64,000 nucleotides of DNA from Catenulispora sp. EB89 (GTDB taxonomy: Bacteria; Actinomycetota; Actinomycetes; Streptomycetales; Catenulisporaceae): NCBI RefSeq assembly GCF_041261445.1, contig NZ_JBGCCU010000003.1:580998-644997 (forward strand), given 5' to 3'. The notes under the pieces were generated by a model. It was not told the origin of the DNA. It was given only the letters and a program-made list of their open reading frames with translations, and did no database searches. Below, in pieces: positions 52,308 to 62,300 of the stretch. Made by a program: the position numbers and the translations under genes. Each line of letters starts with the position of its first letter. The stretch's first letter is position 1.

Positions 52308-52719
52308 CCCGGACCAGAACCCTCATCACGGGTAACGATTGCGACACGAGCACATCTTCGAGGCCTGAGTTATTTACATCCCCTCAGGCCCCAGCAAGAC
52401 TGCACAAGGTGTCAGGCCAGTCGCATTCGGCAGCCTCATCTGCGCTTGGTTATCTCCCCCCGGTGCAATGGCCGCTGCTCGAAGGGGTGAAGCAGCCCCT
52501 CGACCAACCCTATCTGGCGGCCACCCTCGAACACTTCGACGACGTCGCCTTGGACGACAACGGATCACCGTAGTTGCTCCAGCTGAAGAACCATTCCAGT
52601 TCCGCACGCAAGCTGACCGACAAGAGCGCGGACGTCGGAAACATAGGGGAAGACCTGGCACCCAGGACTCGGCACATTTACCCGATCCTCTTTGTCACCC
52701 CCTAACAGCTACGCCCTTC
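52308..52719. other. Non-coding stretch, right flank of the transfer module
   Basis: About 410 bp between convergent genes with no supported gene; ORFs here lack ribosome sites and motifs. Composition falls toward lower GC as the toxin locus begins. The right end of the conjugative element could be here. Confidence 0.35.
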
Positions 52720-53268
52720 TCATCCAAGCACTAAAAGCGGAGGATTCTCAAGGACAGCACCGCGTCCGCGCCTCAACAGATCCTCCGCCAACTCACGAAT
52801 AGCTTGCAAGCATCTGTATTCAGGGCTATCCAGATCCATCACGCGCGCATTGACTGAGAAGAACCCCTTATCGTGATGTTCGCGCCCAAGGCGCCAATTC
52901 ACAATCGGCAAAAACAGTGAACCGATGCTCGCGTAATTACGACTCGTGCCAGTCATCTCGGTGCAGAGCACGTACGCCACTGTCCTGAGGTTAATGAGGC
53001 CAGGAAGACGACCTTCACGAATATCCTCTGAAACCCTTTCCCAACGCTCTTCCAGACTGCCAAAATCGGATATGCCGTCGGCAAGCCATAGCCGTAGAGT
53101 TGAAAGTGAATCCGTTACGAGATCCGCGAAGGGTTCAACCTCGTCACCAGAGTAGGCACGCCACACACTGTCGCATACGGCCCAACAGCAGGCAAGGTAA
53201 TCTTCCCATGGGAGCATTCGGACAGCGGCAGCGACTGGATCGGTGGCATCCCTGACGAGTACGTTCAT
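52720..53268 (-). CDS. Candidate immunity protein for the orphan deaminase toxin
   Basis: A 182-aa soluble, mostly helical acidic protein (WEDYLACCWAVCDSVWRAYS, EPFADLVTDSLSTLRLWLA, LQAIRELAEDLLRRGRGAVL) of no recognised family, with lower GC and more varied codons than the core genes. Its ATG lies directly after the decayed deaminase-toxin tail. Before a 25-bp duplication the toxin stop and this ATG would have overlapped as ATGA. Position immediately 3' of a polymorphic toxin tip is the normal place for its immunity gene. It is intact while the toxin is broken. Confidence 0.55.
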   Translation of the reverse strand: MNVLVRDATDPVAAAVRMLPWEDYLACCWAVCDSVWRAYSGDEVEPFADLVTDSLSTLRLWLADGISDFGSLEERWERVSEDIREGRLPGLINLRTVAYVLCTEMTGTSRNYASIGSLFLPIVNWRLGREHHDKGFFSVNARVMDLDSPEYRCLQAIRELAEDLLRRGRGAVLENPPLLVLG

Positions 53269-53317
53269 CTACTATCTTCCTCTTGGTTGTCGTCTACTAT
53301 CTTCCTCTTGGTTGTCG
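53268..53317. repeat. 25-bp tandem duplication at toxin/immunity junction
   Basis: A 25-bp unit (starting TCTACTATCTTCC on the plus strand) is repeated exactly, 53268-53292 and 53293-53317. On the minus strand each unit carries GAGGAAGATAG, so the immunity gene's ribosome site is duplicated and the toxin reading frame is extended out of register. Confidence 0.9.
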
Positions 53318-53930
53318 TCGTTGCTGCTATCCCCACCAAACGTGTAGAAGTAGTCTACAACGTTGACTACGTTCGGGAGCCTCGCCCCACCAGAAACCGA
53401 CCGCATTTCGCTCTTTAGAGCTTCATCGACGATGCCCTCGCCGGAATGAACCCGTTCGTACCTACAAATTTATCCGACTTGCCGACAAACCCTCGAAAGG
53501 CCGACTCGCATACTTCGCATATCGCATTTGTCACCAGTGCGTTCGTGACGTCGGTAACCGGCCCCTGCAGATCCCTAACCTGACGATCTAGATTAGCCCG
53601 CCAGTCGTCGGCCGCTTGTTCCGCGTGGCCATTTATTGTTCAGTCTCCTGGTGGAGTGGCCTGGTATATCGCGGCGTCGAACTCGTCCTCATACAAGCGC
53701 CGAAGATCCTCGGGCATACCAGCCTGACTCGTAATGACGACGAGTCTAGTTACATATTTATCTCCAATTTGGACTTTAACCGTGGAAAGAACATTCGTAA
53801 ATCCCTTGCCGGCCGCCGAGTTAGCTTTGCACCAATCCGCAGTCTTGCTGACGGCATCGCGCCACAATTGGGCACCCATCTCGTCGAGGTGCGCTTGGTC
53901 AATATTCTTAACCGAATCCGGCGTCAATCT
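53272..53930 (-). pseudogene. Decayed deaminase-type polymorphic toxin C-terminus
   Basis: The minus strand reads YVTRLVVITSQAGMPEDLRR, QATPPGD, TGA (53640-53642), then in the same frame TINGHAEQAADDW and TNAICEVCESAF. The HAE and CxxC motifs about 40 residues apart are the zinc/catalytic signature of cytidine-deaminase-fold toxins. The frame ends at TAA 53415, but a 1-nt shift near 53446 restores GIVDEALKSEM and VVNVVDYFYTFGGDSSNDD down to the duplicated junction. No RHS or WXG carrier is attached; upstream is transposase debris. It is best seen as a displaced toxin tip inactivated by a nonsense codon and a frameshift. Confidence 0.6.
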
Positions 53931-53934
53931 GACG

Positions 53935-55041
53935 TGAGGAGCGTACAGCGACGTGTAGCCTTGCGCGGTGATCTCGCGGTGCAACTGGAGGACGTTGGTG
54001 TGGCCCTCGTCCCAGCGTCGCAGCAGGTAGGGCGTAAACGGGGCGATGCCGCTGGTCGTTTCAGCCAGCCCTTGACCATGTCCTGCCACCGCTCGGCCCG
54101 TGCGTACCGCTGGACGGTGTGCCGTCCCGATCCCAGGTGTCGGGCGATCACGCGGATGCTGTGGCCGGCAGTGAGCAGGTCGTGGACGATGGCGTGGTGC
54201 TCGCGGACACATTCGGCGAACGGCCCCGCCAGCGTGGCGGCGATGGGCTCATCGTCCTCGTTCGCCGTCGCGTTGCCGACTGCGGGCAGCGTGACGGCGT
54301 GGATACAGTCGCGATGCGCGGCGACTTCCGGGTAGCGATCTGCGACCTGGACGGCGTCAGGAGCGCCGCGACGGGCGCCCTCGGCGTCAGCGCCGGCGCG
54401 GTCCCGGCAGACGATCTCCACGCCTGGATGCTCGGCCAGTCAGCGCGCCGGTGGAGCCGAATCACGGCCGGGCAGCATGTCAACGACGCGGTGGGTCTCG
54501 CAATCCGTCAGCACGGTGCTATACCGATGACGCCTGGTCGCGAAGTCGTCGACGCCGAGAATCCTCGGAGTTGGCCGGTCCGGGTCCGGCAGTGCCTTGA
54601 CCAGTCGGATCAACGTCATCCGTCCGCTCGGAACTCCGGTGGCGGCTGCCAGACGCGTTCTAGCACGCCCGACCAGCGCCAAAGCGATCCGCTCACGCAA
54701 CACGCGAAGACCCAGCGTGCAGCGCCCGTACCGGAATGTCAGGCCCCGGATCTGCTCGACGAACGTGCGACGCGAGCATGCCACGGCGAAGCACACGAAC
54801 CGGCGAACCCTCAGTGCCAGGCGCACCGGCAGCCCTGCCAGCGACACATCGGCCGGATGCCGCAGCTAGACGCGCCGTGGACCCGGGACGAACGGACACC
54901 ACAGCCTGGGCACGACGCCGAGATGGAGGTTCCCCGCACGGCGATACACACCTCCGAACCACTGCGCCGCACGGACTCGACGACCGATTTGGCGTCGTCC
55001 CCGAACAACACCGCAGTCCACGACTCCACCGCATCTTCCAT
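53935..55041 (-). mobile_element. Decayed ISL3-type transposase
   Basis: Three minus-strand frames together give an ISL3-family (IS204/IS1001/IS1165) transposase: the zinc-finger region [55 protein letters not shown] and [38 protein letters not shown]; then IRVIARHLGSGRHTVQRYAR and FTPYLLRRWDEGHTNVLQL. At least three frameshifts (about 54840, 54430 and 54060) separate them, so it is inactive. The 3' end runs straight into the deaminase-toxin remnant. Terminal inverted repeats were not identified. Confidence 0.8.
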
Positions 55042-55259
55042 GTCTCACACGGTTGCGACACCACGACTCGCGCGGGACAAGCGCTCGAGGAACGCTCGAA
55101 GCACGAAACGGCTCCAGCGCGCCCACCGATACGATGATCCACTCCGGCCGCTCCCGGAAAGCGTGACAGACCCCACTTCAGACCGCCGCAAACACGCCCC
55201 GGCCGACCTCGGCTTCCGCGGCCTTGATCCTGACGGCAACAGCGATGACCCGGTGATCG

Positions 55260-56234
55260 TCACCGGCTGCGCGGCTCCGTCAGCCATCCGAAGCGATCGA
55301 ACATTCCGTATGCCTGCTCGACAGCTCTCATGAAGCCAATCGAACGGCTCTCAAGCCCCAGCTCCATCATTACCTGCGGAAGGTCCAGTACCGCGTGAAC
55401 CACATATTGCGGAACCGTCGTAGCGATGCCCTCGAGCTGGTCAATCGTCAGATTGATAAACCCAGAATCGCATCTGGCAAGAAGTTCATAGATTTGTCGC
55501 GGCATGCCGAACATGGTCGCGGAGATTAGGGCACCAAGGCCTGAAGTCGCACGAATCCCTCCCATGGCCTTAATTGCAACTTCACCCGGCCTCGAATCTC
55601 GGATCTCCCGAACGACCGCCTCATATTGGGCCGAGGAGATTTCGTATTGCTCCCAGCAGTCATTTGTCGCTTCAGTGGCTCTCGGCGCGCTAATGAACCG
55701 GCTAGCCTGCGACGCGCTGTCGACCGGTTCAAGCCCCTCCATGACAGCCTCATCGAAATCGTGATCTTCCAGGAAATCGGTGGCAGTCGCGCTAATCGCC
55801 GGATCGTCGCTGCTGAGTAGCTTTGAAAGCAGCCTTGCTACGAGGCTTGACTGCCGATATCGCCACGCTAGTAACAGCGCGGACGTATAGTCGAAGTCGT
55901 ATGGATCCTGATCCAGCATCCGGCGCGCATATTCTGGCATTGCCGCAACGACCGTGTCGGTCTCAATCGAGCCGAGCGCGGCAAAGAGAGAGCGCTGCGC
56001 CGGCCCGTTCCATGAAGAATCCCATAAGACAGTGTCGACCAGCATAGCGCGATTGCTCGCCGTGGCATCCCGAGCGAGAAAGGTATCAACATACTTCGGC
56101 CTATCCGATCGAAGCATCACCAGATCATTCAGCTCCGAAGCACGAATACTATTGACCGCAGCAGCGTGCTGCCTAAGCGAGGCTTCGGCACGTCCGAACT
56201 CCCGCCAAAGATCAGTTGCCTGACGGTGAACCAT
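55260..56234 (-). CDS. Candidate immunity protein of the RHS toxin
   Basis: A 324-aa soluble helical protein with HEAT-like periodicity (LLLAWRYRQSSLVARLLSKL, DDPAISATATDFLEDHDFDE, VPQYVVHAVLDLPQVMMELG). No family recognised. It lies 93 bp after the RHS toxin stop on the same strand and has a lower-GC, accessory-like composition. Position suggests immunity to the toxin tip; its size is larger than most immunity proteins. The 3' end is close to the IS remnant. Confidence 0.5.
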   Translation of the reverse strand: MVHRQATDLWREFGRAEASLRQHAAAVNSIRASELNDLVMLRSDRPKYVDTFLARDATASNRAMLVDTVLWDSSWNGPAQRSLFAALGSIETDTVVAAMPEYARRMLDQDPYDFDYTSALLLAWRYRQSSLVARLLSKLLSSDDPAISATATDFLEDHDFDEAVMEGLEPVDSASQASRFISAPRATEATNDCWEQYEISSAQYEAVVREIRDSRPGEVAIKAMGGIRATSGLGALISATMFGMPRQIYELLARCDSGFINLTIDQLEGIATTVPQYVVHAVLDLPQVMMELGLESRSIGFMRAVEQAYGMFDRFGWLTEPRSR

Positions 56235-56327
56235 GAAAGTCTGCTTCTCCGATGTGATGAACTACAGGACCCGAAGTGGCTGTGCCCCAACCGAAACCGC
56301 CACCTCGGGCAAGCCGTCGCGACACGC

Positions 56328-59300
56328 TTAGCCGTTTTGCACCGGATGACAGCTGGGGGCGTTGGGAACCATAGAGCAGAACGAGGGCGGATCAACAATC
56401 ATCGTTATAAGATCAATGGGGCCCCCAACCCGTCCGAGCATGTCGGACGCGGTTCCCAGCCGGCTTCCACCTACCTCGTCCGCCGGATCCGCATCCCTTC
56501 CGCCCTTCACACCCTGATCCGCCGCTTCCTTAGCAGCGGCCGCGGCCTTGGCCGCTTGACGTGCCTCGTATGCGCTTTGAACGTTGGCTTGGGCCCGGAG
56601 TGCCGAGGCAGTCCAGTCACCGTCACCCATGTTCGCCCTGGTCATTGGCGTCCCGTCGGACAGAGTGACCCGCTCGCCGGTGATCTTGCTGATTTGAGTA
56701 GCGAGTTCATCGCTCGGCATCCCTCCAAGCTTAGGGTACCAAGATACGTGTCCGGCGTTGAGATCTGGGCTGGTTCCTCCGTCGGCATATGGGCTGAACC
56801 CAATATCTTCCAGCTGGCTGACATCAATTCGGTAGACGTACTTGCCGTTCGTGCTGGCCAGCGCGGCTGCTGGGTCCGCGAATGTGGAAAGTCCCTTGAA
56901 ATCCGGAAGTCCGGGATCTTGCGGAAAGACAGTTCCATCCGTGTCAACATCGAACTCGCGGCCAATACGCCAGGAGGGTTTGGGAACCGTCGCGTTGCCC
57001 GTGATGTAAACGTAATCCGATGGGCTGGACGTATCGCCTGATGAATCGGACTCATCGTTCATCAACTCTCGCATGAGACCGCTCGGATCGCTACCGGTGG
57101 CGGGGGTGTTATCACTGTATGCGTATCCGGTAAGCGATTGGGGGTCGTTCGCGTCCAGTTGTGGATCAACGCTTATGAAGCGCCCCGCTGTGGCGTCATA
57201 CTTGCGGGCACCAACATCGGTGAGTCCCGTAGTCGTCGAGGTGGGTTTGTCGATGAAGCCATGCCTGTCGGGCCAAGCACCGCCTGTGGCTGCGCCGCGC
57301 GCGTTGCCGTAGGGGTCGAAAGCTCGGCGGGTGACGGCCAGGGTGCTGGTGTTGATGGCGATCTCGCCGGTGCCGTGTTGGTCGCCGATCAGGTATTCGG
57401 TGGTGGCTGCCTGGCCTCCGCCCTCGCCCACAACGGTGCCGGACAGCGTGTAATACCGGACGGCACTGAGGGTGCCGTTGGCGGTGCGGGTGATTTCCTG
57501 GCCGGGCAGGTACAGGGTCATCGATCCGGGGTCATGGCGGACTATCTGGTTGCCGTCGGCGTCGTAGACCCAGGTGGTGGTGCCGGCTGCGGCGGTGTCC
57601 TTGGCCAGGTGGCCGTCGGCGTCCCAGTTCAGGGTTTGGTTCTGGGTTCCGGTGACGTCGGGGCGGCTGCTGGTGTCGCCGGACTGATCGTAGTTGTAGC
57701 TGGCCCCAGTGGTGCCGTTCGGTCCGCTGGTGGTTGTGGCTGCGAGGCTGTGGGTGCCGCCGGTGTTGTAGGAGTAGTTGGTGGTGGTGTCGCCGCCGGT
57801 GGCGCCTGGCAGGGCGTGCGTGGTCTGCGACGCGCGGGTGCCGTTGGCGTTGAAGGTCCAGGACAGCCAGTAGGGATTGGGGCCACCGATGTTGCCGCCG
57901 GCGCCGTTGTTCGGGCCGGCGGCGCAGGCGTCGGTGGCGGACCAGGCCGCGTTCAGACGGTCCAGGCTGTCGTAGGTGAAGCACTGGTCGTCGATCGGCG
58001 AGATGCCCTTGGGGCCTTCGGTGTCGTTGATCTGAGTGATCTGGCCGGACGGGTCATAGCTGTACTGGGTGTCGTTGACCTGGGGTGTGGCCAGTTGCGC
58101 GGTGACGTTGTCGTCGGTGACCTTCAACGTCTGCACGTCGTAGGTGAAGGAGCGCCACACGTTGTTGCTGGCGCCGCCGCCGTAGGTGATCTGCCCGGGG
58201 AGCCCGTAGCCGTTCATGTTCTGCGACGCGGTGACCGACGTGCCGGCGACCTCGACCGGCCGGCCGAAGGCGTCGTAGGTGTTGGTGATGGTCTCACCGG
58301 GGACGCCCGCGACCGGCGCCGGGCCGATGGACAACTCCAGTCCGGTGGATGAGTAGGAGTAGCCGGTGGTCCAAGTCCCCTTCATACCGGTCTCCTGGAA
58401 CGGCAGGGTGACATACTGGGCCATGGGGTTGCCCATGCCGTCGTAGCTGCTGGTACCGGTGACGTAGTTGCCGGCGGTGGTGTACCGAGTTTCGTTGGAG
58501 AGCTTGCCGGCTTGCAGGGTGTCCCAGGTCCAGGACGCCAGTTTGGTGCCGGTGGTCGAGCCCGAGAATTCGGCGGTTTTACGGCCGAGGATGTCATAGG
58601 TGTAGGCGAGGATCTGCCCGCGGGCGTCTGTGGTGGAGGTGACTTCGCCGTCCAGGTCGTACTGGGTGCTGCTGACGCCAGTGTCGGGATCGTTCCGCGA
58701 GAGCTTGTTTCCCAGCATGTCCAGCGTGGAGGACCACGTGGAGCCCGAAGAACTGAGCGTGGTCTGCCGTCCCAGTGCGTCGTAACTGTAGGTGGTGGGC
58801 TGGTAGAAGCCACCGCTGACGAAGTTGCCGTTGACGGTCGGTGCGACTGTGTACTGGTCGAGTTCGCTGATCTGGCCGCGGACGTCCTTGACCGTGGTGG
58901 TGGTGACGCCGCCGGTGGGCGGGATCACCGTGGTCCGGTCGCCGCCGTAGATAGTCTGCGTGGTCTGGGTGGCGTTGCCCAGCTTGTACTTGCTGGCCAG
59001 GGTGACGCGCCCGGTCCCGTCGTAGGTGTTCACGGTGCGGGCGTCGACGGCGTTGACGGCGACGTACTGCACTGTCGTGGAGGGGGCCGGGCTGATCAGG
59101 TAGTGGTCGTTGGTGGCCACGGTCCAGCCGTGGCCGTCGTAGAAGGTGTCCGAGACCTGGGACCCGCCGCCTTCGGTCGCGGTCTGGGTCTGCACCAGGC
59201 GGCCGAGGGAGTCGCTGAGTTTGACCGTCGTGGCGTAGGCGGTGCCGGTGCCGTAGTCGACCAGCACGTTGCCGGTCACGGCTTCGGGGCCGTTGGTCTG

Positions 59301-62300
59301 GATCAGGTAGGAGTAGGTCTCGTTCGGGGTGTTCGTGCCCTGCACCCGGCCTGGCTTCCACAGCTGCGTCATACGCCCCAGTGCGTCGTAGGTCGCCGAG
59401 GTCACGTGCCCGGCGACGTCCGTGCTGGAGGCGATGGTGCCGCGGTCGGGGTTGTCCACCGTGGTCACGGTCTGACTCGCCGGGTTCGTGACCGCGATCT
59501 GGGTTAGGACACCGCCGTCGGAGGGCGTGTATACCGTGCCGGTGGTGCGCCCGAGCGCATCGACGCTGGAGGTGACGCGGCCGGAGGTGTCATAGCCGGA
59601 ACTGGATTTGGTGAAGAACGCGGCCGCCGCACCGTTGGAGTTGTTCAGCACATCGGTCCGCGTCGCATTGCCTGGCCCGGCCAGTTGCCCGAGAGTCACT
59701 GAGCCGTCGTAGAAGGTCCGCGTATCGGCCACCACGGCGGACTGCGCGGTCCCGGCCGGCGGGCACGCCTGCTGCGAGGCGATCACCTCCGAGGGCATGT
59801 CCCTGATCCACAGCGCCGTGTTGTCGGCATAGGCCGTGGTGGTGCACACCTCCGGCACATTGTCACCGCTGGCATCCGAGGCGATCACCCGGCCGAGCCC
59901 GTCATAGGCGCTCGTGGTGGTCGCGGTCTGGTAGGTGCCGGTGGCCAGGTCGGTGAGCTTCCTGGTTCTGGCGGTCCGGACCAGATCCGCGGTCAAAGAA
60001 GGAAGCCCGGTACGCGGCCGCGTCGCCGTGGTGGCAGCTACGGTGTAGTCGGTCAGGGTCGCGGATACCCGCGCACCGCCGTCGCCGTTGAACACATCGG
60101 TCTCATACGGCGAGTCCAGATACCGGTAGTCGTCGGTAGTGGTCTCGCCAAGGCTGTTGCTGATCGACGCGCTGCGGGTTTTGCCGCCGGGCAGCGTGTC
60201 GCCGTTCATGCCGCGGTAGTAGAAGGTCGCGGTCTTGGTCAGCTGCTCGTGCGCGTCAGGATCGCCGGTCTTGACGTCCACCTCGCCGTATCCACGGAAC
60301 TGGCCATAGGTCCGGTTGGCCGGTTTCACCACCTCGTTGTCGTCGAAGTGCCAGGCCGCGGGCCCTACATAGGCGTAGCTGGTGACCTCAGCCGCGGTCA
60401 AGGCGCTCGGGTCGCGCGTCGTCACCTTGGTGACCACGTACTTGTCGAACCAGTCGAAGATCGGTGCTGAGTACCCGGTCGGGGTCCAGTACACCGGCAT
60501 GCACTGCGAGGTGTTCGTCGAGGCGTCCGAGGGGATCGTCGTGGACGAGCACCCGGTGGAGTAGCTGATCGAGGTCACCGCGCCAGTGTCGCCGAACAGG
60601 TCCGTCAACCGCCAGTGCAGCATCGGCGGCAGGCTGTTGTAGTTCGGCACCCGGTTGGCCAGCAACTGGCCCTTGGTCGTGATCGTCGGCATCGCGATCG
60701 ACGAACCGTCGGCCGCATACCCGGTACGCGTGATCGAACTCAGCCACAAAGCCGGATCGCCACCGTTGGGGAACTGGTGCCCCAGATCGTAGGAGTCGAC
60801 CTTCACATACGCCGAACCGTTCCAGTACCGCGTCGTGATGTTCGTCAACATCTCCCGGGACCAGAACGTCGGGCCGTTGACGTTGCACGTCGCCCCAGAC
60901 GCACAGGACTGGTCGATCGGCACATCCGGCCAGTAGGAACTGTTGGATGTGGTGAACTGCGAATCCGCGCACGTGTTCCCCGACGGCGTACCCGGAATGC
61001 AGCGCTCGCCGACGGTGAACAGGATCTGGTCCGGCGTGGCCGGGCCGTACACCGACCCGTTCTCGTCCCGCAGCCCGTAGTCGATCTTGTTCAGGTAACC
61101 GCCGCGGGTGTACGCCACACCGGTCGTGGAGCCGTTCTTGCCGTAGTAGTTGGTCTCCGGCGTGTAGTAATACATGGTGCCGTTGCCGTGGGCGTCCTCG
61201 ACGTAGTCCAGGTTCCACCGCCACGCCTGCGTACACACGGAAGACGAGAACCCCGAAGAGCTGTAGCACGGGTCCCCGGAATGCGCACCGAACACCGGCT
61301 CCGTCCAGGTCGAGTTGGTTCCGCCCTGCGTCGTCTGCCCCGGGCCACCGCCGCGGCCGAAGAAGTACTGCGTCCCGTCGGGGGTCGTGACCTTCCAGTA
61401 CTCACCGCCGAGAGCGCCGTTGTTGGCACCCGTCAGTCGCTGAATGCGGGATCCGTCGTCGGACTGGAGCTTCACCTGCTGCGTGACCGGATCCCACACC
61501 AGGGCGTTGGACTTGCCCTTGAGGCTCAACGTCAGGATCTGGCCGGCCCAGCAGTTGTCAGAGGTCTGCGAGGCCGCCGGTAGGTCGGTGAACGTCGAGC
61601 ACGGCCGATAGCTGCGCTCGACGGAGCCCGGGGAATAGTCCCAGCCCTCACCGATCCACGACGGCTGGTTGTTGGTGGTCGCCGTCTCGCCGTCAAGGCT
61701 GCCGGAGTCGTATGACAGCGCCACCGACGGCGCCGAACCCGCCGCCACCGGCGGAACCGCGATCGGATACGACCACGTGAACGCCCCGCTGGCACCGCCG
61801 GCCGACCACGAACCCGACGGTGACAACGACGTCGCCGTGAAGTCGCCGTTGGTCCCGGAGCTCCCGGCAGTAGCCGCGAGCACCAGCGGTGTCGCCGCGA
61901 CACTGGCCGTCACATCAGTACGCGCCAGGCTGATCCGGTGCCCCGACGAACCACCGAACGCATCCGCGCCGGAACCGACCGACACGTCAGCGGTGAGCTT
62001 GTGGCCGGAGGCGTAGTTGCGTCCGCCGGCGATCGGCTTCTGCACCTGACAAGCAGCGACCTGCGGCGTCGTCAGCGCACACGCCGGCAGCTGGACCAGT
62101 CGCAGACGACTACCATAGTCGGCACCGGCCGCGCCGGCGAAACCGCTATAGTCCACCACCGCTGTCGCGCCGAACGGCTGGGCGCCGGGCGGCGGCACGA
62201 CCGTGAAGAGAACACCGTCCACGCCCGCCTTCAGAGCTGTGGCGTGGTCGGCCATCCGCACCTGGACACTCGGCTCGACCGCCCCATTCCCGGCGGCGTC

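Noticed and set aside
57138..58352. 404-aa Val/Gly-rich plus-strand ORF opposite the RHS gene
   Set aside because: Shadow of the repetitive YD-repeat coding; no start signal or domain.
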